The notes under the pieces were generated by a model. It was not told the DNA's origin. It was given only the letters and a program-made list of their open reading frames with translations, and made no database searches. Source: Falsirhodobacter deserti (lineage in GTDB: Bacteria > Pseudomonadota > Alphaproteobacteria > Rhodobacterales > Rhodobacteraceae). Taken from it: 64,000 nt of DNA. The stretch covers positions 124,001 through 188,000 of the forward strand of contig NZ_ML137218.1 of NCBI RefSeq assembly GCF_004015795.1, given 5' to 3'. Within the stretch, counting starts at the first letter, position 1. Each line of letters opens with the position of its first letter. Both the position numbers and the translations under genes were made by a program. This document shows positions 9,600-17,715 of this stretch, piece by piece.

Positions 9600-9865
9600 C
9601 CGCAGCGCACGGCGGTGATGACACCCTTCGCGTCCGTTTCCACGTTCAGGCGCGAGGGGTTGAAGTCCAGCGTCACCGGCTGGTTCGGCCGGATGATGCG
9701 CAGCGTGTAGGGCGTTTGCATCCCGCTCAGGCTGGCCGAATCCTTGCCGATCCAGGTTTGGTAAGGTCCTGCCTCGCAGGTGGCCGGGGCGACGACGGTG
9801 GTGCGGGTCGTGGTCTCGCAAGCGGCGAGCGTCAGACCTGCGACGATGAATGCGATGTATTTCAT
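9596..9865 (-). CDS. Lipoprotein with an I78 peptidase-inhibitor domain
   Basis: 89 residues. The signal peptide ends in the lipobox LAAC. The mature part fits inhibitor family I78: CEAGPYQTWIGKD, then TLRIIRPNQPVTLDFNPSRLNV and a final GVITAVRCG, with the usual pair of cysteines. Family members inhibit serine peptidases. A periplasm-facing lipid-anchored form suggests protection of envelope proteins (inference). The start at 9865 is preferred because the longer ATG at 9877 adds only a polar MEDI before the basic start. Confidence 0.8.
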   Translation of the reverse strand: MKYIAFIVAGLTLAACETTTRTTVVAPATCEAGPYQTWIGKDSASLSGMQTPYTLRIIRPNQPVTLDFNPSRLNVETDAKGVITAVRCG

Positions 9866-9947
9866 GATGTCCTCCATGATTGTATGAGGTAGTACGGGAA
9901 CTGGCGCGCGCCACAGGCTCTGCTACAACCGACGAAAAGGAGCCTTC

Positions 9948-10667
9948 ATGCCCGATGACCGCACACCCCGCCTTTGCGTCCTGATCGACGCGGACAACGT
10001 GCCTGCACATTACGCCGAAAGCATTTTCGAGGAGATCGCCTCGCTAGGCGAGGCTTCGGTCCGGCGCATCTATGGCGACTGGTCGGCGCTGCGGCTGAAG
10101 AACTGGGCCGAAAAGGTGGCAAGCCTTGGCCTTGTGGCCGACCAGCAGTTTTCCAACACGCGCGGAAAGAACGCCTCGGATATCGGGCTGGTCATTTCAG
10201 CCATGGATTTCCTGCATTCCGGGCTGTTCGATGGCTTCGTGCTTGTCAGCTCTGACAGCGATTTCACGCGGCTGGCGGCGCGGATCCGCGAACAGGGGCT
10301 GGATGTTTACGGGATCGGGGAAAAGAAAACGCCCGAAGCGTTCCGCATGGCCTGCAAACGTTTCATCTATGTCGAGAACCTGACCGCGCGCGAAACGCCA
10401 GAGCCGGAGCAGCCCGCGACCCCCCGCCCCGCGAAAGAGCCGCCCGCCAGCGCTATTCCCCTGATCGCCGCCGCCATGCGCGCCATCGATCCGGAGGGGG
10501 AGTGGTATTCGCTGGGCCAGATCGGCCAATACATTACACAGGCCAATCCCGACTTCGACACGCGCACCTATGGCGCGGCCAAGCTGTCGGACCTCGTGCG
10601 CAAGGTCAGCCGGTTCGAGGTGGTGATGGGCGAGGGCGGTCAGCTTCTGGCGCGCGACCTCGCCTGA
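9948..10667 (+). CDS. NYN-domain protein with a C-terminal LOTUS/OST-HTH domain
   Basis: 239 residues in two domains. Residues 1-145 are a LabA-like NYN (PIN-fold) nuclease domain: CVLIDADNVPAHY at the start, a SDIGLVISAMDFLHSG block and LVSSDSDFTRLAARIREQG, which supply the acidic residues of the active site. After a Pro/Glu-rich linker, residues 165-239 look like a LOTUS/OST-HTH module (IAAAMRAIDPEGEWYSLGQIGQYI, then GAAKLSDLVRKVSRFEVV). Such proteins are thought to bind and cut RNA. The ribosome site is AAAAGGAG. Confidence 0.85.
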   Translation: MPDDRTPRLCVLIDADNVPAHYAESIFEEIASLGEASVRRIYGDWSALRLKNWAEKVASLGLVADQQFSNTRGKNASDIGLVISAMDFLHSGLFDGFVLVSSDSDFTRLAARIREQGLDVYGIGEKKTPEAFRMACKRFIYVENLTARETPEPEQPATPRPAKEPPASAIPLIAAAMRAIDPEGEWYSLGQIGQYITQANPDFDTRTYGAAKLSDLVRKVSRFEVVMGEGGQLLARDLA

Positions 10668-10671
10668 AGGG

Positions 10672-11811
10672 TCAGGCGAAATAATCGCGCAGGATGCGGG
10701 TGTAGATTGACTTAAGCGTGTGGATGTCTTGCACCCGCACGCGTTCATCCACCGCATGCATCCGGTGGCCGACCAGCCCGAATTCGACCACGGGGCAGTG
10801 ATCCTTCACGAAACGCGCATCTGATGTTCCACCCGAGGTGGACGGTTCGGGGTGGCGTCCCGTTTCCGCCATCACCGCGCTGGCAACAAGTTCGGTCAGC
10901 GCGCCGGGCGGGGTGACGAAGCTGTCGCCGCTGATCTTTGCGGACAGGGTGATGACCACGCCGGTCTCGGCCTCGACCTTCGCGGCTTCGGCACCAAGGC
11001 GTTCGATCAGGCCTTGGCCGGAATGTTCGTCGTTGAAGCGGATGTTCACGGTGGCCCGCGCCTCCGCCGGGATGACGTTGGTGGCAGGGTTGCCGGTGTC
11101 AAAGGTGACCGTGGCAAGGGTCGAGGCGTCGAAATGGGCATTGCCTTCGTCCAGCGGGGTTTCCTCCAGCCGTGCGATCAGGCGGGCCAGCGCGGCAACG
11201 GGATTTTTTGCGCGGTGAGGATAGGCGGAATGGCCCTGCAAGCCCTTGGCGGTGAACTTCACGGTGACCGAGCCGCGCCGGCCGATCTTCATCATGTCGC
11301 CTATCACCTCGGGGCAGGTGGGTTCGCCCACAAGGCAGACATCCATCTTTTCGCCCTGCGCGGCCATCCAGTCCAGCAGCGCCACCGTGCCATGTTCGGC
11401 ATCGGCTTCCTCATCCCCAGTCAGGGCAAGGATGAGGGCGCCGTCGGGGGGCGTGTCCTTCACGAAATCCACCGCAGCCGCCGCAAAGGCCGCCACGCCG
11501 GATTTCATGTCGGTCGCGCCGCGCCCGTACAGCCAGCCATCCTCGATCACCGCCTCGAAGGGGTCATGCGTCCAGTCGGCGACATTGCCCTCCGGCACCA
11601 CATCCACATGGCCGTTGAAGCCGAAGGTGCGGTTCGCGCCCTGCCGTCCCCAGCGGGCGAAAAGGTTGCAGATGCCGCCGCGATCCACCCGCGTGCAAGC
11701 AAAGCCGGCCTCGGTCAGCAAACGCTCCATCAGTACCAGCGCGCCGCCCTCGTTCGGGGTGACGGACGGGCAGCGGACAAGTTCGGCGGTCAGCGCGACG
11801 GGGTCGGTCAT
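10672..11811 (-). CDS. dapE: Succinyl-diaminopimelate desuccinylase
   Basis: 379 residues, M20 metallopeptidase fold. It releases succinate from N-succinyl-LL-diaminopimelate in the lysine and peptidoglycan pathway. The metal site is visible as GHVDVVPEG and [10 protein letters not shown], followed by [13 protein letters not shown]. The C-terminal [11 protein letters not shown] and [14 protein letters not shown] are typical of DapE. I prefer the ATG at 11811 ([14 protein letters not shown]). A GTG at 11820 overlapping the upstream stop is possible. It lies in a minus-strand run with dapD. Confidence 0.95.
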   Translation of the reverse strand: MTDPVALTAELVRCPSVTPNEGGALVLMERLLTEAGFACTRVDRGGICNLFARWGRQGANRTFGFNGHVDVVPEGNVADWTHDPFEAVIEDGWLYGRGATDMKSGVAAFAAAAVDFVKDTPPDGALILALTGDEEADAEHGTVALLDWMAAQGEKMDVCLVGEPTCPEVIGDMMKIGRRGSVTVKFTAKGLQGHSAYPHRAKNPVAALARLIARLEETPLDEGNAHFDASTLATVTFDTGNPATNVIPAEARATVNIRFNDEHSGQGLIERLGAEAAKVEAETGVVITLSAKISGDSFVTPPGALTELVASAVMAETGRHPEPSTSGGTSDARFVKDHCPVVEFGLVGHRMHAVDERVRVQDIHTLKSIYTRILRDYFA

Positions 11812-11816
11812 GGGGA

Positions 11817-12137
11817 TCACTCGTAGAAAGGGGTCATCTGGGCCACGACGACCGAATTTTCGGCCAGCGCGCGTTCCATCAGCTCGCGCTCCTCGTCGTC
11901 GATCTCGTCGCCGTTCTTCAGCCGTTCATCCAGCGTGCCATAGCCGGACACGTCCAGCGGGGCGAGGTCGGCCTGCTTCAGGATGGCGACGGTTTCGCGC
12001 ACGGCCTCTGCCTCGTCCACGCCCGAGGCATAGCAGATCAGCGCCGCGCCCGTCGCCTTGTCGGGCAGGCCGTCGCCCGGCTTGCGGCCAACCTCGATCA
12101 CCAGCGTAAAGACCTGTTGGGGGCGCTTTTCGGTCAT
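11817..12137 (-). CDS. Conserved hypothetical protein upstream of dapE
   Basis: 106 residues, acidic, no signal peptide or membrane segment. Visible blocks are [41 protein letters not shown], and a C-terminal acidic helix ([23 protein letters not shown]). I do not recognise a named family. The stop is five bases before the preferred dapE start, or overlaps its alternative GTG, so the two are likely one transcript. The ATG at 12137 has GGATAGGA upstream. Confidence 0.7.
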   Translation of the reverse strand: MTEKRPQQVFTLVIEVGRKPGDGLPDKATGAALICYASGVDEAEAVRETVAILKQADLAPLDVSGYGTLDERLKNGDEIDDEERELMERALAENSVVVAQMTPFYE

Positions 12138-12185
12138 GGTCCTATCCTTTTGCCTTGGTTTGGCAGGTTCGCGGGCGGGGCGCAA

Positions 12186-12219
12186 CAAACGAAAACACCC
12201 CGCGCGGTTGCGCGGGGTG
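12186..12219 (-). terminator. Rho-independent terminator after the GlsB-like gene
   Basis: CACCCCGCGC (12196-12205) and GCGCGGGGTG (12210-12219) form a perfect 10-bp stem with a four-base loop. Read on the minus strand, the stem is followed by TTTTCGTTTG. It separates the membrane-protein gene from the downstream hypothetical-dapE pair. Confidence 0.72.
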
Positions 12220-12242
12220 CGGTTCGGAATATGCCGCCCGGA

Positions 12243-12497
12243 TCAGGTCTTGCGGCGCAGCATGCGGCCCAGTGCGATCAGGATGCACGCACCGATGACA
12301 CCCACGACCAGCTGGCCGATCCAGCCGCCCAGCGTCGCGCCCAGAAGCGTGACGAGGATGAAGTTCATGATGAGAGCACCGAGGATACCCAGGATGATGT
12401 TCATCAAAAGCCCGTGGTCGGACTTCATCAGCTTCTCGGCGATCCAGCCTGCGATTGCGCCAACGATGATGGCGGCGATCCACCCAAGTCCTTGCAT
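12243..12497 (-). CDS. GlsB/YeaQ/YmgE family small membrane protein
   Basis: 84 residues with three hydrophobic segments rich in Gly, Ala and Ile. The N-terminal GWIAAIIVGAIAGWIAEKLM and later GILGALIMNFIL fit the transglycosylase-associated (YeaQ/YmgE) family, a stress-linked inner-membrane protein of unknown mechanism. A strong terminator follows the stop. A second related small protein lies at 23443-23712. Confidence 0.85.
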   Translation of the reverse strand: MQGLGWIAAIIVGAIAGWIAEKLMKSDHGLLMNIILGILGALIMNFILVTLLGATLGGWIGQLVVGVIGACILIALGRMLRRKT

Positions 12498-12564
12498 GTC
12501 CGTGTCCCTTCAGTAGGTTGCTGTTAAGCGGGCAACGCAACTGCGGGCGGCAAGGTTCCGCCGG

Positions 12565-13389
12565 TCAGTCCCGAAGAAGTTCGTTGATGGACGTTTTCGA
12601 ACGGGTCTTGGCATCCACCTTCTTCACGATGACGGCGCAGTAAAGATGCACGCCGTTCTTGGAGGGCAGCGAACCGGACACCACGACCGAACCTGCCGGC
12701 ACTTCGCCATACATCACTTCGCCGGTTTCGCGATCCACGATCTTGGTGGACTGGCCGATATAGACGCCCATGCCAAGGACCGAGCCTTCGCGGACGATCA
12801 CGCCCTCGACCACCTCGGAGCGGGCGCCGATGAAGCAGTTATCCTCGATGATGGTGGGGCCGGCCTGCATGGGTTCCAGCACGCCGCCGATTCCGACACC
12901 GCCCGACAGGTGGACGTTCTTGCCGATCTGGGCGCAGGATCCGACGGTGGCCCAGGTATCGACCATGGTGCCTTCATCCACGAATGCACCAAGGTTGACG
13001 AAGGACGGCATCAGCACAACGCCCTTGGCGATGAAGGCCGACCGGCGGACGACGCAGTTCGGAACGGCACGGAAGCCTGCGGCTTTCCATTCACTCTCGC
13101 CCCAGCCGGCGAACTTGCTGTCCACCTTGTCCCACCAGCCGCCGCCCTGCGGGCCGCCCGACTGCATCTCCATGTCCTTCAGGCGGAAGCCCAGAAGCAC
13201 CGCCTTCTTCGCCCACTGGTTGACGTGCCAGTCGTTGCCATGCTTTTCGGCCACGCGCAGGGTGCCGGCATCAAGCGCCGACAGCGTCGCTTCGATGGCA
13301 TCGCGCGTTTCGCCGGTGGTGGCGGGGGTGATGGTGTCGCGGGCTTCCCACGCGGCTTCGATGGCGGTTTTCAGCGCGGCGTTCGTCAC
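12565..13389 (-). CDS. dapD: Tetrahydrodipicolinate N-succinyltransferase
   Basis: 274 residues. DapD transfers succinyl from succinyl-CoA to tetrahydrodipicolinate, the step before aminotransfer and DapE. The N-terminal part ([18 protein letters not shown]) is followed by a left-handed beta-helix of hexapeptide repeats (about 100-230: [51 protein letters not shown]). The start is the GTG at 13389, preceded by AAGGA at a good distance. The longer TTG frame would include this ribosome site in the coding region. Confidence 0.95.
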   Translation of the reverse strand: MTNAALKTAIEAAWEARDTITPATTGETRDAIEATLSALDAGTLRVAEKHGNDWHVNQWAKKAVLLGFRLKDMEMQSGGPQGGGWWDKVDSKFAGWGESEWKAAGFRAVPNCVVRRSAFIAKGVVLMPSFVNLGAFVDEGTMVDTWATVGSCAQIGKNVHLSGGVGIGGVLEPMQAGPTIIEDNCFIGARSEVVEGVIVREGSVLGMGVYIGQSTKIVDRETGEVMYGEVPAGSVVVSGSLPSKNGVHLYCAVIVKKVDAKTRSKTSINELLRD

Positions 13390-13463
13390 GGGGCATCCTT
13401 TCAATTGGGTCTGGAATGGCTATAAACGCGGGGGGCATGCCCCGCAACTCGCGAAGGACGGAC

Positions 13464-14303
13464 ATGAACGAAGAGACCCGCAAGCACCCGCTGCGCCATT
13501 CGGCCCAAGACCGCCAAACCGCCGACAGGGTGCCCGAAACGCCGCAGAGCCGATCGCCCGCCTATCGTCTGGCCTTTGCGGATGAAGATTTCCTGACGCG
13601 AGAGGAGCTGCGCCCGATCCGGCTGCAGCTGGAACTACTGAAGGTGCAGATGTCGCTGGACGAAGAAGGTGTGGACAGCACCATCGTCCTGTTCGGCGGG
13701 GCGCGCATTCCCGAGCCCGCGAAGAAGGACACGGCCCGCACCCCTGCACTGGCCGAGCTTTCGCATTTCTATGATGAAGCGCGTCGCTTCGCCCACCTGA
13801 TGACGGAACGCTGCCTTGCCAATGGCGGGCGGACGGGCGTCATCTGCACCGGCGGCGGGCCGGGCGTGATGGAAGCCGGCAACCGCGGCGCGGCCGAAGC
13901 GGGCGGCCGTTCTGTCGGGCTGAACATCGTGCTGCCCTTCGAACAGGCGCCGAATGCCTTTGTGACGCCGGAGCTTTCGTTCAACTTCCACTATTTCGCA
14001 TTGCGGAAGATGCACTTCCTGATGCGGGCCGAGGCGCTTTGCGTTTTCCCCGGCGGCTTCGGCACGCTGGACGAGATGTTCGAAACGCTGACGCTGATCC
14101 AGACCCGCCGCATGAAGCGCATCCCCGTGCTGCTGTTCGGACGCGCCTTCTGGGATTCGATCATAAACTGGGAGGCGCTGGAAGCGTCCGGCACCATCGC
14201 GGCCACGGATCTGGAGCTGTTCCAGTATGTCGAAACGGCCGAAGAGGCCGTTGCCGCGCTGGACGCGTGGGAGCCGCCGCCGCTTGGCCCGCTGGTGCGC
14301 TAG
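13464..14303 (+). CDS. LOG family protein (TIGR00730-type Rossmann fold)
   Basis: 279 residues. The C-terminal two thirds carry the LOG signatures CTGGGPGVMEAGNRGA and VFPGGFGTLDEMFETLTLIQT (PGGxGTxxE). Members often act as nucleotide 5'-monophosphate phosphoribohydrolases, although old annotations say lysine decarboxylase. An N-terminal extension of about 60 residues is polar and probably flexible. The start at 13464 has GAAGGA at the right distance; the ATG at 13416 lacks one. It is divergent from dapD, and its stop overlaps that of the convergent DUF2945 gene. Confidence 0.85.
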   Translation: MNEETRKHPLRHSAQDRQTADRVPETPQSRSPAYRLAFADEDFLTREELRPIRLQLELLKVQMSLDEEGVDSTIVLFGGARIPEPAKKDTARTPALAELSHFYDEARRFAHLMTERCLANGGRTGVICTGGGPGVMEAGNRGAAEAGGRSVGLNIVLPFEQAPNAFVTPELSFNFHYFALRKMHFLMRAEALCVFPGGFGTLDEMFETLTLIQTRRMKRIPVLLFGRAFWDSIINWEALEASGTIAATDLELFQYVETAEEAVAALDAWEPPPLGPLVR

Positions 14304-14515
14304 ACCTTCGACAGCTCTGAATGGAGCTTGAGGATCTTGTCCCCGTCTTCCTGTTTCAGCAGGTAGGCGGGGCATTTCTTTGATCCGTTCCGGGTCACCT
14401 TCTTGCCCTTCAGGGTGCGTTGTACCTTGCGGGTAAAGATATCGGCAACCTCGGCCTTTGCCGTGCTGCCGCCCCAGTTCCATTGAACCGTGTCGCCCTT
14501 GTGGAATCGTGTCAT
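14300..14515 (-). CDS. DUF2945 small protein (Tudor-like, hypervirulence-associated family)
   Basis: 71 basic residues: FHKGDTVQWNWGGSTAKAEV at the N-terminus, then KVTRNGSKKCPAYLLKQEDG and KILKLHSELSKV. This is the DUF2945 pattern, a short SH3/Tudor-like barrel of unknown function. The start at 14515 was chosen because AAGGGAG lies six bases upstream. That ribosome site is inside the 3' arm of a perfect hairpin (14524-14550). The gene follows rlmN on the same strand. Confidence 0.8.
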   Translation of the reverse strand: MTRFHKGDTVQWNWGGSTAKAEVADIFTRKVQRTLKGKKVTRNGSKKCPAYLLKQEDGDKILKLHSELSKV

Positions 14516-14523
14516 CCGCATCT

Positions 14524-14550
14524 CCCTTTCGCGGGGCAACCGCGAAAGGG
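14524..14550 (-). promoter_or_regulatory. Perfect hairpin overlapping the ribosome site of the DUF2945 gene
   Basis: CCCTTTCGCGG (14524-14534) and CCGCGAAAGGG (14540-14550) form an uninterrupted 11-bp stem with a five-base loop. In the minus-strand transcript the 3' arm ends in AAAGGG, part of the AAGGGAG ribosome site for the start at 14515. No T-tract follows, so it looks more like a translation-blocking or 3'-end structure than a classical terminator. Confidence 0.55.
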
Positions 14551-14564
14551 GCAGGGCGTTCCCG

Positions 14565-15743
14565 TCAAAGGCCGGCTTCGGCCGCGATTTCCGCGCGCGA
14601 CTTGCGCTGGCGTTCGGTTGCCGATTTCAGCTGCCCGCAGGCGGCCATGATATCCTCGCCGCGCGGCTTGCGGATGGGGGAGGCATAGCCGGCATGATAG
14701 ATGATGTCGGCGAACTTCTCGATCCGGTCCCAGTCCGACCGCTGGTAGGCGCTGCCGGGCCATTCGTTGAACGGGATCAGGTTGATCTTGGCTGGAATGC
14801 CCTGGATCAGCTTCACCAGCCGCTTGGCATCGGCATCCGTATCGTTCACGCCCTTCAGCATCACGTATTCAAAGGTGATCCGTTCGGAATTCGACAGGCG
14901 CGGATAATCACGCAGCGCGTCCAGCAGCGTCTTGATGTTCCAGCGCTTGTTGATCGGGACCAGCTTGTCGCGCACCTCGTCGGTGGTGGCGTGGAAGCTG
15001 ACCGCCAGCAGGCAGCCGATTTCCTCGGCGGTCTTGGCGATTTCCGGCACCACGCCAGAAGTGGACAGCGTGATGCGGCGGCGCGACAGCGACAGCCCCT
15101 CGCCATCCATCACGACCTTCATCGCGTCGCGCACGTTGTCGAAGTTGTAAAGCGGCTCCCCCATGCCCATCAGGACGATGTTGGACACAAGGCGCTGTTC
15201 ATCCTTGGGCGCGCCCTGTTCCGGCCATTCGCCCAGATCATCGCGTGCCAGCATCAGCTGGCCGACGATTTCGCCGGCTGTCAGGTTGCGGACCAGCTTT
15301 TGCGTGCCGGTATGGCAGAAGGAACAGGTCAGCGTGCAGCCCACCTGCGATGATACGCAAAGGGTGCCGCGGCCTTCTTCGGGGATGTAGACGGTTTCGA
15401 CCTCGTGCCCGCCGGCGATGCGGACAAGGTACTTGCGCGTCCCGTCTTCCGAGATCTGGCGGCTGACAACCTCGGGGATGACGATGTCGAAATGATCGGC
15501 CAGCTTGGCGCGATAATCCTTGGCAAGGTTGGTCATTGCCGCAAAATCGCGCACGCCCCAGTGATAAAGCCACTGCCACACCTGCCCGACACGCATCTTC
15601 GCCTGACGATCGGGCGTGCCCATTTCCACCAGCGCGGCGTGAAGCTGCGGGCGGGTCAGGCCGATGATGTTCGTCTTCGCACCCTCGGGCAGCTTGCGCG
15701 GAAGGGTCAGCACGTCCTGCGTGATGGGGGCGGTGGCGTTCAT
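14565..15743 (-). CDS. rlmN: 23S rRNA (A2503-C2)/tRNA (A37) methyltransferase, radical SAM
   Basis: 392 residues. RlmN methylates carbon 2 of A2503 in 23S rRNA and A37 in some tRNAs. The radical-SAM cysteines are Cys136, Cys140 and Cys143 in [35 protein letters not shown] and, near the C-terminus, [11 protein letters not shown], whose cysteine carries the methyl, are all present. The start at 15743 (MNATAPITQ) has GAGGA upstream. The longer frame upstream contains a terminator hairpin and is not coding. Confidence 0.96.
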   Translation of the reverse strand: MNATAPITQDVLTLPRKLPEGAKTNIIGLTRPQLHAALVEMGTPDRQAKMRVGQVWQWLYHWGVRDFAAMTNLAKDYRAKLADHFDIVIPEVVSRQISEDGTRKYLVRIAGGHEVETVYIPEEGRGTLCVSSQVGCTLTCSFCHTGTQKLVRNLTAGEIVGQLMLARDDLGEWPEQGAPKDEQRLVSNIVLMGMGEPLYNFDNVRDAMKVVMDGEGLSLSRRRITLSTSGVVPEIAKTAEEIGCLLAVSFHATTDEVRDKLVPINKRWNIKTLLDALRDYPRLSNSERITFEYVMLKGVNDTDADAKRLVKLIQGIPAKINLIPFNEWPGSAYQRSDWDRIEKFADIIYHAGYASPIRKPRGEDIMAACGQLKSATERQRKSRAEIAAEAGL

Positions 15744-15804
15744 GGCGTCCTCGAGGATGTGGGGAAGGCAGGTATATAAGCGATTCCGGCTGCAAATTAA
15801 ATGC

Positions 15805-15831
15805 AAAAACGCCCCGGAACCTGCCGGGGCG
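15805..15831 (-). terminator. Rho-independent terminator after the IalB-like gene
   Basis: CGCCCCGG (15810-15817) pairs with CCGGGGCG (15824-15831). On the minus strand the stem is followed by TTTTT (15809-15805). It lies about 20 bases after the stop of the IalB-like gene and separates it from rlmN. Confidence 0.8.
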
Positions 15832-15851
15832 CCTTGCATCTGCCGCATGGC

Positions 15852-16376
15852 TTACTTGCAGCGGTTCTCGGCCTCGGTCATCGCGGCGGTGAACCCCATG
15901 AGCGAGAAGGTATCTTTGGTTTGCGTGCCGCGGGCCGACCGCGCCGTCAGCACCGCTTCGGACCCGGCCTTCATCGCGGCCAGCACGGCGGCATCGCCCG
16001 CGCTATCGGCCGGCCACGCCCAGTCGCCATCCGTCACCAGCGAGAAGGAGCGGCCGTTGATTTCCATATCCACGGTGGAGCCGCCGGCGAAGGGATAGCC
16101 GCCCGTGAAGGAAACCGCACCATTGGCGCCCGCACCGGGACGGAAGGTGACGTAAAGCAGGATGTCGCCGCGCGACACTTCGGCAGGCTGGCCGTTGCGC
16201 GTGTTGACGGTACTTTTCGGGCTGGAAACGCCCCAACATTCCTTCGGCCCGTCCTCGGTGAACACGCTCCAGTCGGTCTTGGTGGCCACCCGATTCGTCG
16301 ATTCCTGCGCAGCGGCGCCGGTCGCGGCAAGTGCCAGCATGGCCGCGCCGATCAGGCGCGCGTTCAGCGATGTCAT
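15852..16376 (-). CDS. Invasion-associated locus B (IalB) family protein
   Basis: 174 residues, periplasmic. The signal peptide MTSLNARLIGAAMLALAATG ends with an AAAQ cut. The mature part has DWSVFTEDGPKECWGVSS, GDILLYVTFRPG, GGYPFAGGSTVDMEING and the C-terminal TKDTFSLMGFTAAMTEAENRC, all typical of the IalB family. Despite the name, members in free-living Rhodobacterales have no known link to invasion. The start at 16376 has GGAGAGG upstream. A terminator follows. Confidence 0.85.
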   Translation of the reverse strand: MTSLNARLIGAAMLALAATGAAAQESTNRVATKTDWSVFTEDGPKECWGVSSPKSTVNTRNGQPAEVSRGDILLYVTFRPGAGANGAVSFTGGYPFAGGSTVDMEINGRSFSLVTDGDWAWPADSAGDAAVLAAMKAGSEAVLTARSARGTQTKDTFSLMGFTAAMTEAENRCK

Positions 16377-16569
16377 GTCCCAGCCTCTCCGTTCCGGCCC
16401 GGCCTGCGTCTTTGCGCGATTCAATGGCGCGGGCCCGTTCAACTCGATGACCGTTCATACCGTGAAAGTCCCGCGCTTTCAAAGGCCATCTGGCAGGCCA
16501 TCGCGTATCTGTGAGGCAATGGCCGCCCGCAAGCTTGAAACCGCCGTTCCGAGGGGCAACATCAACTGG

Positions 16570-16905
16570 ATGAGCACCACGATCCCCTTCACCCCCGCCG
16601 CTGCCGAACAGGTCCATTTCGACCGGAAGGAGCTTGGCCTGATCCTGTCGCTTTACGGCCGGATGGTGGCGCAGGGCGAATGGCGCGATTACGGCATTTC
16701 CGGCCTGCGCGAACTTGCGGTGTTTTCGGTCTTTCGGCGCACGGCCGAATTCCCGCTTTACCGGATCGAGAAGCGGTCGAAGCTGCGCCAGCGGCAGGGG
16801 ATGTATTCGGTCGGGGGGATGGATGGCCAGATCCTGCGGCGGGGGCACGATCTGGCACAGGTGCTGCGGGTGCTGGAGCGAAAGTCGATCCGCGCCGTGG
16901 ATTAG
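16570..16905 (+). CDS. DUF2794 domain-containing protein
   Basis: 111 residues: VHFDRKELGLILSLYGRMVA, then WRDYGISGLRELAVFSVFRR, AEFPLYRIEKRSKLRQRQGM and GQILRRGHDLAQVLRVLE. This is the DUF2794 family, widespread in alphaproteobacteria and without known function. The start at 16570 (MSTTIPF) matches the usual family beginning. An in-frame ATG at 16519 would add 17 residues. The stop overlaps that of the convergent NlpC/P60 gene. Confidence 0.82.
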   Translation: MSTTIPFTPAAAEQVHFDRKELGLILSLYGRMVAQGEWRDYGISGLRELAVFSVFRRTAEFPLYRIEKRSKLRQRQGMYSVGGMDGQILRRGHDLAQVLRVLERKSIRAVD

Positions 16906-17711
16906 GGGCGGCGCCGTGCGGCCAGCGGATGCCCCGCGGCCGCGATGCGGTCGATGGCCACCTCGATATCCTCGATCACGGTGGACATGAACGCGCCCGT
17001 GGCGTGGATCATGCGCCTTTCGTCCATTGCCATGGCGACATGGCCCTTCCAGAACAGCAGATCGCCCCGCTGCAGCGGCCCTTCAACTTCCGTTCCGATG
17101 GACTGCTGAAGATCGCTGTCGCCCGGGCAGCGCCGTCCGCAGGCCAGCTGCGAGATTTGCACAAGACCCGAACAGTCGATCCCGGCGCGGCTGTTCCCGC
17201 CCCAAAGATAGGGCGTGCCAAGAAACCGTTCGGCCACGGCCACGGGGTCGGCCATCCAGTTGCCCAGCGGGCGCAGATGCGCGCCCCAGATGAAGCCTTT
17301 GGTGGTTTCCAGCCAGGGCCCCTGTTCGCCGATGACCGTCAGGCGCGCGCCCATGGTCAGCACGTCGATCACCCGCGCCTGAACGCGCGGTTCGGGATAA
17401 AGATGGCTGGCCGGAAAGGCGAGCCAGTGCGTCTGCGGCAGCGCCGGTTCCAGCGCGGTGGTGGGAAGCCAGCCGCAATATCCGTCCTTGGTCGCAAAGC
17501 CGAAGGCGAAGTGGTGATCGTGATCCACCACGGTGAAGCTTTCGCCCATCACAAGCTGACGATCCCGCGCGCCTTGCGGGGCTGCCAGAAGGTCGACCAG
17601 CGGGACGGAGATCTGCCGCGCCTCTCCCTCCGTGAAGGCGGGGGCGTCGATCTTGCCGCGCAGGCTTTCATGCGCAATGCGGCGGGTTGCGGGGGTCATG
17701 CGCCGGTCCAT
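16902..17711 (-). CDS. NlpC/P60 (C40) family peptidase
   Basis: 269 residues without a signal peptide. Two SH3-like segments come first (about 30-150, with GYCGWLP and GFIWGAHLRPLG). The C40 catalytic domain follows, with Cys180 in GGNSRAGIDCSGLVQ and His224 in FWKGHVAMAM. Such enzymes cleave the D-Glu-DAP bond of peptidoglycan peptides. Lack of a signal suggests a cytoplasmic recycling role, similar to YkfC-type enzymes (inference). It starts four bases after the aminopeptidase stop, so the two are probably one operon and may degrade muropeptides together. Confidence 0.88.
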   Translation of the reverse strand: MDRRMTPATRRIAHESLRGKIDAPAFTEGEARQISVPLVDLLAAPQGARDRQLVMGESFTVVDHDHHFAFGFATKDGYCGWLPTTALEPALPQTHWLAFPASHLYPEPRVQARVIDVLTMGARLTVIGEQGPWLETTKGFIWGAHLRPLGNWMADPVAVAERFLGTPYLWGGNSRAGIDCSGLVQISQLACGRRCPGDSDLQQSIGTEVEGPLQRGDLLFWKGHVAMAMDERRMIHATGAFMSTVIEDIEVAIDRIAAAGHPLAARRRP

Positions 17712-17715
17712 GAGG

